Origin: Candidatus Kryptonium sp.
GTDB taxonomy: Bacteria; Bacteroidota; Ignavibacteria; Kryptoniales; Kryptoniaceae
Assembly (NCBI GenBank): GCA_025060635.1
Contig: JANXBN010000001.1
Span: forward strand, 815,284-879,283
Length of the DNA: 64,000 nt
Direction: 5' to 3'
Below, piece after piece: positions 52,304 through 63,458 of the stretch (the first letter of the stretch is position 1; each line of letters opens with the position of its first letter). The notes under the pieces were generated by a model. It saw only the letters and a list, made by a program, of their open reading frames with translations. It had not been told where the DNA came from and searched no databases. Made by a program: the position numbers and the translations under genes.

Positions 52304-52610
52304 TTTTTATCCATATCTCGTCGTTTTTTAACATAATTTCAAAAGTTTTCAATTTCCCAGAGCCGTAAACTGGTTTTCCACTTTTTATTTCAAATGTCCA
52401 GCCATGCATTGGGCAAATGATGTTTTCACCCTCAATTATCGCATCAGTGCTGTTGACAATTTTTGTGTGTTGATGCGGACAAATGTTTGAAATAGCGAAG
52501 AATTTTGAATTTAAATTTATAATCGCGATCTCAAGACCATCTATTTGAAACGATCTTGCTTTTCCAGGGCGAATATCGGAAGTTTTACAAAGTTTTACCT
52601 CTTTCGGCAT
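52284..52610 (-). CDS. Rieske-type [2Fe-2S] protein
   Basis: 108 residues, a small soluble Rieske ferredoxin. Cluster ligands are Cys44-Pro-His46 and Cys66-Pro-Met-His69 (CPHQH and CPMHGW). It has no membrane anchor, so it resembles the ferredoxin partner of Rieske oxygenases or the small NirD-like proteins rather than the bc1 subunit. It is the first gene of the overlapping operon with queG-HAD and trxB and could supply electrons to one of these enzymes; that role is inference. It diverges from glnD. Confidence 0.88.
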   Translation of the reverse strand: MPKEVKLCKTSDIRPGKARSFQIDGLEIAIINLNSKFFAISNICPHQHTKIVNSTDAIIEGENIICPMHGWTFEIKSGKPVYGSGKLKTFEIMLKNDEIWIKIEDEHI

Positions 52611-52701
52611 GACGCCAGAGATGTTTTTTATCCAAATTTAAGTTAAACTCTGAAAATTGAAAAATTTTAATTAACTTTATGCAAACCAAAAGGTGAAAAT
52701 C

Positions 52702-55311
52702 ATGCAGGTCAAAACCGAAATTGGAATAGATTTTGAAAAAATTAAAAATTTTCGCCCAAAAGAAGTAAGTGCTTTTGAGATCACAAAGCTATTGACACAA
52801 TCGCTTGATAAATTTATAATTTCACTTTGCGATAAATTAAACATTGATAAATCTTTCGCCATCGTCGCAACCGGGGGATATGGTCGTGTTGAGCTCTGCC
52901 CGAGATCAGATGTTGATATAATGTTCCTCGTTGAATCAAAAAGCAGTGAATTAGAAAAAGTCGCTATAGATTTTTTCCAAAATTTATGGAATTCAAAATT
53001 TAGCATAGGACATAGTTTCAGGACAATTGATGAATGCATTGAGCTTTTTGAGGTTGATGTTGAATCGTGGGCATCGTTTCTTGAAGCAAGATTTGTCTTT
53101 GGGGATGGAAATTTATATGAACATTTTGTTCGGAAGATAAAAAGTAAGTCGCTTGGTGAAAATTCGCTTAAATTCATCAACGCAGTAATTGAGGGAAATA
53201 GGTTTAGACATCAAAAATATGGTAATACGATAAAACTTCTTGAACCAAATGTTAAAAAAAGCGCTGGTGGGTTGAGGGATCTTCACACATTATTGTGGAT
53301 TTTCAAATCCACAGATCCCGATTTTTGGAATTTGCCCGAGGATCAGTCAATGTGTAAGGGAATGCTTGAGGTTATGTTTAAAAAGGGTTTAATTTCAGAG
53401 GAAAAATTTCACGCTGTCATTGATGCATTTGAATTTTTGCTCTGGACGAGAATAAAACTTCATCTTGCTGTGGATGGCTTTACAGATGTGCTTGATTTTA
53501 ATGTCAAAGAAAAAGTGGCAGTTGAACTTGGTTATTCCGATAGCGGTGATAGAAATGCCGTTGAGATCTTTATGCGTGATTATTATTTGAAGGCGCGTGA
53601 AATTTTGATGTTGAATAAAATTTTCACGACGAGATTTGAAAAATCCCTAATTGTTGAATTAGTTGGGGAAATTGAAAATTTGGATGAAAAATTTTCGCTT
53701 TACAATGGAAAGATAATTCTTAACACATATAAAGAGTTTCTTGATGCGGAGGAAATTTTCACTGCGTTTTTGCACAAATGTAGAACAGGTGCAGATTTTG
53801 ATGAAGATTTGAAGCAGACAATTATAAATAGCCTCGGCAGGATTGATTTTTCTGGTAAAGGTCAGGTGGATGAGATTTTTATTCAAATTTTGAATTCAAA
53901 TTCAAATGTTGCATCAACGCTTGAGTTGATGCATGAACTTGGGGTACTTGGGAAATATGTCCCAGCGTTTCGTGAATTAACAGGGCTTTATCAGCATAAT
54001 CGTTATCATTATTTCACAGTTGATGAGCATACATTGAAGGCGATTCAAATAGCTGAAAGCCTCCACGCAGATGATTCAAATCTTGGGAAAATTTTTAATC
54101 GCATTAGTAGGAAGGATGTCATTTACCTTGCGATTTTGTTTCATGATTCTGGGAAAGCTATCAAAATTGACGGTCATGCTGAAATTGGAGCTGAAATCGC
54201 AAGGGATTTTTTGACTAAAATAAATTACGACGCAATTGACGATGTCTGTTTCCTTGTTAAAAATCACCTTTTGATGGAGCAAACCGCATTTCGCCGAAAT
54301 TTTTATGAACCGGAAACACTATACTCATTTGCGACAAATTTTGAGACGGTTGAACAAATTGACATGCTATATATTTTGACCTACGCGGATCTTTCCGCCG
54401 TTAATCCAGATGTATGGACAAGTTGGAAAGCTCAGCTACTTGAGGAACTTTATCTTCTCTCCAAGCCCATTGTTGAAAATAGATTAACACTTGATGATGT
54501 TTATCTGTTGTTTGAGGAAAGAGCAAATCAAAGAATTGAAGCGGTGATCTCATCTTTATCGGAGAAATTGGGACTTGAAACGATTGAGAATCATTTTGAA
54601 AACTTGGTAGAGAACGATTCATATCTTGATGTTTTCACTGACCTTGAAATTGCTGAACATATAAAAGCAATTGATAAGTCGGGGAATCAGAAGGTGGCTT
54701 TGATATTTTCTAACAAAGATGGATATACTGAGATAACTGTCATAACGAAGGACGCGCCATTTGTCTTGGCGAAGATATGTGGTGTTTTATCCGCAAATGA
54801 TGCAAATATATTTGACGCAAAAATTTTCACAAGAAGAGATGGAATTGTGATTGACAAGTTTAGAGTTTTTGATTATATCTCTGGCGATGAGCTAACAATA
54901 AAACAATGTGAAAAAATAAAACAAGATATGGAAGATGTTTTCAACGGACGCGTTGATCTTGATGAACTTTTTGAAAGACATAGAAGAAGATGGAAAAGAA
55001 AAATTGAAAGGGTGAGAAAAGATGTTAAAATCGCCGTTGAATTTGAGGATTCAAAAGATTATACTATAATTGATGTTTTCGCTCCTGATTCGCTTGGATT
55101 TTTATATAAGATTTCAAGAAAAATGTCGGAGCTTGGACTTAACATTTACTTCGCAAAAATAGCGACACGAACTGATGGAATTGTTGATTCGTTTTATGTT
55201 CTTGATTTTAACGGAGAAAAAATAACCAGCGAGGAAGCAAAGGAGAAAATAAAGAATGAAATTTTGAGCGTGATTTATGAACTTAACAATTTAAAACTAA
55301 CTTCGGAATAA
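52702..55311 (+). CDS. glnD: [Protein-PII] uridylyltransferase / uridylyl-removing enzyme
   Basis: 869 residues from the ATG at 52702, which is preceded by AAAAGG at good spacing; a GTG nine bases upstream is possible. GlnD senses glutamine and modifies PII. The nucleotidyltransferase motif is GGYGRVELCPRSDVDI (Asp70, Asp72), followed by the HD hydrolase domain (HYFTVDEHTL, LFHDSGKAIKIDGHAEIG) and two C-terminal ACT domains (ALIFSNKDGYTEITVI and TIIDVFAPDSLGFLY). Length and domain order match the family. glnB and glnA are not in the window. The unknown gene starts 4 bases after the stop. Confidence 0.95.
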   Translation: MQVKTEIGIDFEKIKNFRPKEVSAFEITKLLTQSLDKFIISLCDKLNIDKSFAIVATGGYGRVELCPRSDVDIMFLVESKSSELEKVAIDFFQNLWNSKFSIGHSFRTIDECIELFEVDVESWASFLEARFVFGDGNLYEHFVRKIKSKSLGENSLKFINAVIEGNRFRHQKYGNTIKLLEPNVKKSAGGLRDLHTLLWIFKSTDPDFWNLPEDQSMCKGMLEVMFKKGLISEEKFHAVIDAFEFLLWTRIKLHLAVDGFTDVLDFNVKEKVAVELGYSDSGDRNAVEIFMRDYYLKAREILMLNKIFTTRFEKSLIVELVGEIENLDEKFSLYNGKIILNTYKEFLDAEEIFTAFLHKCRTGADFDEDLKQTIINSLGRIDFSGKGQVDEIFIQILNSNSNVASTLELMHELGVLGKYVPAFRELTGLYQHNRYHYFTVDEHTLKAIQIAESLHADDSNLGKIFNRISRKDVIYLAILFHDSGKAIKIDGHAEIGAEIARDFLTKINYDAIDDVCFLVKNHLLMEQTAFRRNFYEPETLYSFATNFETVEQIDMLYILTYADLSAVNPDVWTSWKAQLLEELYLLSKPIVENRLTLDDVYLLFEERANQRIEAVISSLSEKLGLETIENHFENLVENDSYLDVFTDLEIAEHIKAIDKSGNQKVALIFSNKDGYTEITVITKDAPFVLAKICGVLSANDANIFDAKIFTRRDGIVIDKFRVFDYISGDELTIKQCEKIKQDMEDVFNGRVDLDELFERHRRRWKRKIERVRKDVKIAVEFEDSKDYTIIDVFAPDSLGFLYKISRKMSELGLNIYFAKIATRTDGIVDSFYVLDFNGEKITSEEAKEKIKNEILSVIYELNNLKLTSE

Positions 55312-55315
55312 AATA

Positions 55316-56221
55316 ATGAAGCAAAGGTTAATTGAAGCAATACAAGCCGAGCTAACAAAACCAAAGCAGATCACCGAGCAGGTGCTGAACCATATTTTAT
55401 CGCATTATTCGTATACGCTTGATCAGATTGATAAATTCTTCAGTGAGGAAATCCCAAACCTTGAAGATTACGAGATAGACATACTTTTCTCCCCGATCTT
55501 TACGCCAAAAGTGCAAGATAAAGCGTTGTTTTCAAAGATTCTTGATGAGATGGAAATAACCGAAAGCGATGTTGAAGAAATAATAAGGGAACTTGAGGAA
55601 AAGAATCTAACGGCAAGTTTCTATATCGTCTTGAAAAAAGGTGATGAATTTTTTGAGAAAAATTTTTCACTTCCACTCAACAAAGTAAATTTAAGAAGAT
55701 ATGTCAACCTGCTAAACCTTGACTGTAAACCTTCGGCTCAACTTTCAAAGGCGATTGAAGCTGTTTTCAGAGACGAAAGCGATAAAGTCAAGGCAATTTT
55801 GCGCGATAAGTTTTGGAAGGAAGAATGGCGCGAGGAATTTTTAAAAGTGTATCTTGGATACATCGCTGGGCATGGAAATGTGACGATTGAGAAATTTGAA
55901 TTCTTATTAAAAATTTTGAGAGGAAATCCGACCGCATCAAATATATACGAGATATATGATTTGATCTCTGATGTTATCCAGTGGACGGAAATTCAAGTGA
56001 ATGTTTTGAAAACCGGAAGGAAACAATTCTTCAACGAAATGATAGAACAATCTTACAGAGAGGAGGGAAGCGATAAAAGAATTCAAAGGGAGGAAGAACT
56101 AAGAGACAGGGAAACAGAGTTGAGATATTATTTTGAAATTAGAGACGAGGTCAATTTTATACTTGAAAATATGAGCGAACTTTTGCCAATAAATAACGCA
56201 AAGAGATTAGCGAGATCATAA
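55316..56221 (+). CDS. Uncharacterised protein coupled to glnD
   Basis: 301 residues, not recognised. It begins 4 bases after the glnD stop, so it is probably coupled to it. The sequence is highly charged and predicted mainly helical, with no signal peptide or membrane segment. Features seen are an acidic N-terminal region (EEIPNLEDYEIDILFSPIFT), a middle helical part rich in Lys/Glu, and a C-terminal Arg/Glu-rich coiled segment (REEELRDRETELRYYFEI). No catalytic motif or metal site was noted. It may be an adaptor in nitrogen signalling, but only position supports this. Confidence 0.6.
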   Translation: MKQRLIEAIQAELTKPKQITEQVLNHILSHYSYTLDQIDKFFSEEIPNLEDYEIDILFSPIFTPKVQDKALFSKILDEMEITESDVEEIIRELEEKNLTASFYIVLKKGDEFFEKNFSLPLNKVNLRRYVNLLNLDCKPSAQLSKAIEAVFRDESDKVKAILRDKFWKEEWREEFLKVYLGYIAGHGNVTIEKFEFLLKILRGNPTASNIYEIYDLISDVIQWTEIQVNVLKTGRKQFFNEMIEQSYREEGSDKRIQREEELRDRETELRYYFEIRDEVNFILENMSELLPINNAKRLARS

Positions 56222-56248
56222 TGTAAAACAAAGTTGGCAAATAAGCGT

Positions 56249-57259
56249 ATGTTTATACCTTCGTATGTTAAACTTTATGAATCGGGCGAATTGAAAAGAA
56301 GAATTGAGATTCTTGAATCAATGCTTGAAAAGTGCAATATATGTCCGCATCAATGTGGGGTGAATAGATTAAAAAACGAAATAGCAAGGTGCTATTCGGG
56401 ATACAAACCGATTGTTTCTGCTTATGTTCCACATTTTGGTGAAGAACCTATCCTCGTTGGAGTTAACGGCGCAGGGAATATATTTTTTGGAAATTGTAAC
56501 TTGAGGTGTGTTTATTGTCAAAATTATCAAATAAGTCAAAATTGGAGGATTGAGATAAAAAATGAGATAACATTTGAACGACTTGCAGAGATAATGCTTG
56601 AGCTTCAAGACAAAGGATGTCATAACATCGGGCTTGTTTCCCCAACGCATTTCGTCCCACAAATTGTAAAAGCGCTTTACATCGCCGTTGAAAATGGATT
56701 GAGGATACCGCTTGTTTATAACACAAATGCGTATGATTCAGTTGAAGTTTTGAAATTGCTTGATGGGATAATTGACATTTATTTGCCTGACATAAAGTAT
56801 AGCGACGATGAAATGGCTTGGAAGTATTCAAAGATACCGAACTATGTTAAATTTTCAAGGATGGCAATAAAGGAGATGTGGCGTCAGGTCGGGAGTGAAT
56901 TAATTATTGAGGATGGGATTTTGAAGCGCGGATTGATAATTAGACATTTGATTTTGCCGAATGAGATTGCAGGAAGCGTGGATTCGTTAAGGTGGATTGC
57001 GGAGGAATTGGGAACTGATGTAACATTGAGCATTATGTCGCAGTATTATCCGACAAATAAAGCATTTAAATATCCATTGCTTTCGCGAAGGATAATGTTC
57101 AGCGAGTATGTTGCTGTGCTTGATCTTTTGGATAAGTTTGGCTTCATGAATGGCTGGATTCAAGATTTTGAGGAATCACCAGATTTTTACCGTCCCGATT
57201 TTTCCGATAGAGAAGAACCTTTCAAAGACAGAATTAAGGTTAGAAACACAACTGGCTGA
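56249..57259 (+). CDS. Radical SAM protein, pyruvate formate-lyase activase-like
   Basis: 336 residues from the ATG at 56249, whose start MFIPSYVKLYESGEL matches the family; a TTG 15 bases upstream is less likely. The SAM-cluster motif is Cys83-x3-Cys87-x2-Cys90 (GNCNLRCVYCQNYQ). An additional N-terminal cysteine set (Cys29, Cys32, Cys36 and Cys48; CNICPHQCGVNR) is typical of this COG1313 group and may bind a second cluster or zinc. The substrate is unknown. It lies downstream of glnD and the unknown gene and 90 bases before korA. Confidence 0.88.
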   Translation: MFIPSYVKLYESGELKRRIEILESMLEKCNICPHQCGVNRLKNEIARCYSGYKPIVSAYVPHFGEEPILVGVNGAGNIFFGNCNLRCVYCQNYQISQNWRIEIKNEITFERLAEIMLELQDKGCHNIGLVSPTHFVPQIVKALYIAVENGLRIPLVYNTNAYDSVEVLKLLDGIIDIYLPDIKYSDDEMAWKYSKIPNYVKFSRMAIKEMWRQVGSELIIEDGILKRGLIIRHLILPNEIAGSVDSLRWIAEELGTDVTLSIMSQYYPTNKAFKYPLLSRRIMFSEYVAVLDLLDKFGFMNGWIQDFEESPDFYRPDFSDREEPFKDRIKVRNTTG

Positions 57260-57349
57260 AATTTGGGTTTTCCCACGCGAAACTTGAAGGTAGATTTATT
57301 TGTTATATTATTTTGAATTTGTCTAAATCTAAAATTAATTTGGAGAAAA

Positions 57350-60278
<2,929 letters not shown>

Positions 60279-60287
60279 ATTCAAATG

Positions 60288-60317
60288 CCCTCCCCTCGGA
60301 ACTGGGGAGGGTTTTTT
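60288..60317 (+). terminator. Intrinsic terminator of korAB
   Basis: An 8-bp GC stem (60288-60295 with 60304-60311), an 8-base loop, then six T. It lies 10 bases after the korB stop. Confidence 0.92.
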
Positions 60318-60333
60318 GTTTTTAAGCGAGTAT

Positions 60334-60362
60334 TTGTTTTTTTTGTCCTTAATTGTTATATT
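60334..60362 (+). promoter_or_regulatory. Sigma70-type promoter in the korB-zinc ribbon gap
   Basis: A -35 box TTGTTT (60334-60339), a 17-base spacer and a -10 box TATATT (60357-60362). Transcription would start near 60369. It lies between two terminators, so it most simply drives a short RNA. Confidence 0.5.
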
Positions 60363-60367
60363 TTTAA

Positions 60368-60512
60368 ACACAGGTTGAAAAACGAAAAATAATTCTTGCG
60401 AAGTTTCAATTTGGAGGTTGAAGCGGAAAATAAAGAACTTAAAAACCTTGAGAAGTTTAGTCAGTGGGTTTGTCATTTTATAAGAGTGCACTCGCAAGGG
60501 TGCACTTTTTTA
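60368..60512 (+). ncRNA. Candidate small RNA of about 145 bases
   Basis: A stretch between a promoter-like sequence (60334-60362) and a strong terminator at 60485-60512, with the korB terminator ending upstream at 60317. No convincing short protein fits: a reading frame from a TTG at 60396 would run through the terminator hairpin into the next gene. Family not recognised, and no 6S or tmRNA feature was seen. The alternative is an attenuated leader of the zinc-ribbon gene that begins 29 bases beyond the terminator. Confidence 0.4.
60485..60512 (+). terminator. Strong intrinsic terminator
   Basis: A 9-bp stem (60485-60493 with 60498-60506, one G-U pair) closed by a GCAA tetraloop, followed by a T run. 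It lies 29 bases before the GTG of the zinc-ribbon gene. Confidence 0.85.
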
Positions 60513-60540
60513 TTAATAAACAAAATTAATATAAGAGGCT

Positions 60541-61281
60541 GTGGAATTGAAGAAAAAACTCGTCGCGCTTTACAAGTTGCAGATAATTGATTCAAAACTT
60601 GATGAAATCAAAGGGAGGCGTGGTGATCTACCAGAGGAAATTGATTCGTTGAGTGAAGAAATTAAAAGAATTAAAGAGGAGCTACAGCGTTCTAGGGATT
60701 CTTTGAAAAATGTAATTGAAGCAATTGATAATGTTGATTCCGAGATGAGCCTGTTGAAGGAAAATATAAAAAAGTGGAAGAAGCAATTAACACAAGTGAA
60801 GTCAAATCGTGAATACGATGCACTTCAGAAGCAAATGAGCAACGCAAATGAGAAAATTGACGAACTTACAGAAAGGCGATCACAGCTTATTAAACGGCAG
60901 GGGGAGCTTGAGGACATAATAAAAGATTACGAGAAGGAGCTTGAGAAATTACAGGAGGAATTTGAGCAGAAGCAAAAGGAACTTGAAGAAATTGATTCCG
61001 AAATCAAAGACGAAGAGAAAAGACTTCAAAAGATTCGGGCGAAATTTGAAGAAGATGTAGATAAAATTCTTTTGAAAAGATATCAAAGGGTTAGGGATTC
61101 GTTAGGAACACTTGTTGTTGTTCCAGTTAATAATGGGAGTTGTGGAGGTTGTGGAGCGAGAGTACCTGCCCAGAGAGTTGTTGAGATATGGCAAAATAAC
61201 AGGATTTACACTTGTGAATCTTGCGGTAGAATTTTGATTTCGGATGAGGTTTATAATGAAGCTATGGAAAGTGTGAAATAG
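60541..61281 (+). CDS. Coiled-coil protein with C-terminal C4 zinc ribbon (CdsZ/DUF164-like)
   Basis: 246 residues from a GTG start. Residues about 5-185 are a long charged coiled coil (for example EELQRSRDSLKNVIEAI and KELEKLQEEFEQKQKELEEI). The C-terminus carries a four-cysteine zinc ribbon, Cys201/Cys204 (GSCGGCGARVPAQ) and Cys225/Cys228 (TCESCGRIL). Proteins of this family are widespread and have been linked to nucleic-acid or cell-division-related functions, with no settled role. The stop codon is shared with the first base of the RNase P RNA helix P1. Confidence 0.9.
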   Translation: MELKKKLVALYKLQIIDSKLDEIKGRRGDLPEEIDSLSEEIKRIKEELQRSRDSLKNVIEAIDNVDSEMSLLKENIKKWKKQLTQVKSNREYDALQKQMSNANEKIDELTERRSQLIKRQGELEDIIKDYEKELEKLQEEFEQKQKELEEIDSEIKDEEKRLQKIRAKFEEDVDKILLKRYQRVRDSLGTLVVVPVNNGSCGGCGARVPAQRVVEIWQNNRIYTCESCGRILISDEVYNEAMESVK

Positions 61282-61698
61282 CTGGTGCGGGTTGGGCAGT
61301 TGCTCTCCTGTTTTTTAACAGGAGGGAGGAAAGTCCAAACTTCTTAGGGCGTTAAGTTCCGAGCAATCGGAAATTCCAGTGGCTACATCCGCTGGAAATG
61401 GAAAGTGCCACAGAAAACATACCGCCCCAACCTTTGGTTGGGGTAAGGGTGAAAAGGTGGGGTAAGAGCCCACCGTCCCGATAGCGATATCGGGAGCAGG
61501 GTAAACCCCTTATGAAGCAAGACCAAATAGGAGAGGACCTCTGTTCGGGAACGAACGGAGCCGAAGTTGCCCGCTTCGGCTTCATCCCGACTTTATGTTG
61601 GGACGAAGGACTCTCGGGTAGGTCGCAAAGAGAAATAACTGCCTCTCCCACTTCAAAGTGGGATAGACAGAATTTGGCTTACAAACCCGCACCAGCTT
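61281..61698 (+). ncRNA. rnpB: RNase P RNA component (class A)
   Basis: The catalytic RNA that matures tRNA 5' ends. The ends pair as a 13-14 bp P1 helix (about 61280-61293 with 61685-61698). The conserved GAGGAAAGTCC element lies at about 61330-61341, and the 3' conserved segment AGACAGAATTTGGCTTAC at about 61668-61685. Long GC-rich peripheral stems (for example 61425-61441 and 61475-61494) contrast with the AT-rich surroundings. Length is about 418 bases. The 5' end coincides with the stop codon of the zinc-ribbon gene, so it may be processed from a longer transcript. The next gene, recJ, starts about 27 bases downstream. Confidence 0.95.
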
Positions 61699-61724
61699 TT
61701 AAATTTTGAAACTTAAAAAATGGG

Positions 61725-63437
61725 TTGAAGAAATTGAAAAACAAATGGAAAATAATCCAGGTAGAAAAACCTGAACTTGTTAATAATCTTTCAAAAGATG
61801 CCAAAATTCCTAAACCAATCGCAAAGATCCTTGTCTCAAGAGGCATTGATTCGGTTGAGAAAGTGAACAGCTTTTTCAATCCGAGATTGGAGGACCTTCA
61901 CGATCCATTTCTAATGGAGGATATGGAAAAAGCAGTTGAGAGAATTAGCAGGGCTATTCTGAACAAAGAGAAAATTTTAATTTATGGAGATTATGATGTT
62001 GATGGGACAACAGGTGCCTCAATGCTTTATCTTTTTTTAAGAGAACTTGGAGCAAATGTTGAAGTTTACATTCCAGATAGATTTAAAGAAGGTTATGGGA
62101 TTTCAAAAATTGGCATTGAAAAAGCGCATCAGAAAGGCGTAAATGTGATGATAGCTGTTGATTGTGGGATAACCGCGATAAACGAAGTGAAAATTGCTCG
62201 TGAACTTGGCATTGATGTTATAATTTGTGATCATCATGAGCCTGGAGATGAAATACCCGAAGCTTTTGCAGTATTGAATCCTTTGAAAGAAACTTGTCCT
62301 TACCCTTTCAAATATCTATCTGGTTGCGGCGTTGCCTTCAAGCTTGTTCAAGCACTTCAGAAGAAATTCTCTTTTGACGAGATCCTTCCATTTCAATATC
62401 TTGATTTTGTTGCGGTCGCTGCTGCAGCGGACATCGTCCCGCTTATTGGGGAAAATAGAATCTTGGTTAAATATGGTCTTGAGCTTTTGAACTCGTCAAA
62501 TCCACGAGTTTCGTTTCTTGCACTTCTTGAGAAAGCTGGATTAAGAAACAAAAAAATTAACACATGGCATATTGGCTTTGTAATAGGCCCGAGGATCAAT
62601 GCGGTCGGTCGGCTTGGTGATGCAATTAGGGCTGTTGAATTTTTAATAAGTAATGATTATAACTCCGCTTCATATTGGGCTGAGCAGCTTCATCTTGAAA
62701 ATGAAAGAAGGCAATCGCTTGATAGGGAAGCTTTTGAAGAAGCAGTTGAAATTATTGAAAGAGAAGAAATCTACAAAAAAGATAAAGTTTTCGTCCTATA
62801 TAACGAAAACTGGCATCAGGGAGTTATAGGAATAGTTGCTTCAAAAATAGTTGAGAAGTATCATAGACCAACTATCCTTTTAACTTATGCCGATGGAGTG
62901 TTGAAAGGTTCAGCAAGAAGCATCCCGAACTTTGATATTTACCATGCTTTGAAAAAGTGTGAAAATACACTTATACAATTTGGAGGGCACAAGCATGCAG
63001 CTGGCATGGTTCTAAAACCTGAAAAATTTCAAGAGTTTAAAACGGCAATAAATAATTTTGCGGATGAATTTATAACTGATGATATGCTTATGCGTGAGAT
63101 ATGCATTGATGCTGTTGTTGATATTAATGAAATAGCAGGGCATATTTCGGAATACTGGAAGATTTTGAAAAATTTTGAGCCATACGGTCCTGGGAACCAA
63201 GAGCCAGTTTTCCTTTCAGCAAATGTCCCAATATCTGATGTCAGAATTTTTGGAAATAATCATTTAAAATTTAAAATTAAAGTGAATGGTCTGACGATAG
63301 ATGCAATTGGCTATGGACTTAGCAAGTTTTATCCCGAGATCTTGGGCAGAGACAGAGCGAGCATCGTATTTAGTTTTGATGAAGGGCTTTGGAATGGTCA
63401 ATCGGTTATACAGTTTAAAATTAAAGATTTAAAGTAA
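61725..63437 (+). CDS. recJ: Single-stranded-DNA-specific exonuclease RecJ
   Basis: 570 residues, 5'-3' single-strand exonuclease of recombination and repair. DHH motifs: GDYDVDG (Asp89, Asp91, Asp93), AVDCGIT, CDHHEPGD and RINAVGRLGDA. The DHHA1 motif is GGHKHAAGM near residue 420, followed by a C-terminal OB-like domain. It starts at a TTG about 27 bases after the RNase P RNA; no in-frame ATG gives a more typical start (RecJ proteins begin close to the WKI segment here). Confidence 0.94.
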   Translation: MKKLKNKWKIIQVEKPELVNNLSKDAKIPKPIAKILVSRGIDSVEKVNSFFNPRLEDLHDPFLMEDMEKAVERISRAILNKEKILIYGDYDVDGTTGASMLYLFLRELGANVEVYIPDRFKEGYGISKIGIEKAHQKGVNVMIAVDCGITAINEVKIARELGIDVIICDHHEPGDEIPEAFAVLNPLKETCPYPFKYLSGCGVAFKLVQALQKKFSFDEILPFQYLDFVAVAAAADIVPLIGENRILVKYGLELLNSSNPRVSFLALLEKAGLRNKKINTWHIGFVIGPRINAVGRLGDAIRAVEFLISNDYNSASYWAEQLHLENERRQSLDREAFEEAVEIIEREEIYKKDKVFVLYNENWHQGVIGIVASKIVEKYHRPTILLTYADGVLKGSARSIPNFDIYHALKKCENTLIQFGGHKHAAGMVLKPEKFQEFKTAINNFADEFITDDMLMREICIDAVVDINEIAGHISEYWKILKNFEPYGPGNQEPVFLSANVPISDVRIFGNNHLKFKIKVNGLTIDAIGYGLSKFYPEILGRDRASIVFSFDEGLWNGQSVIQFKIKDLK

Positions 63438-63443
63438 AAACTT

Positions 63444-63450
63444 AGGAGGT
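63444..63450 (+). promoter_or_regulatory. Canonical ribosome-binding site of yebC
   Basis: AGGAGGT, 8 bases before the ATG at 63459. It is one of the strongest Shine-Dalgarno sites in a window where many genes have weak ones. Confidence 0.8.
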
Positions 63451-63458
63451 GTTAAACT

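Noticed and set aside
60396-60590. Short plus-strand reading frame of 64 codons from a TTG
   Set aside because: It runs through the terminator hairpin at 60485-60512 and overlaps the zinc-ribbon gene in another frame.
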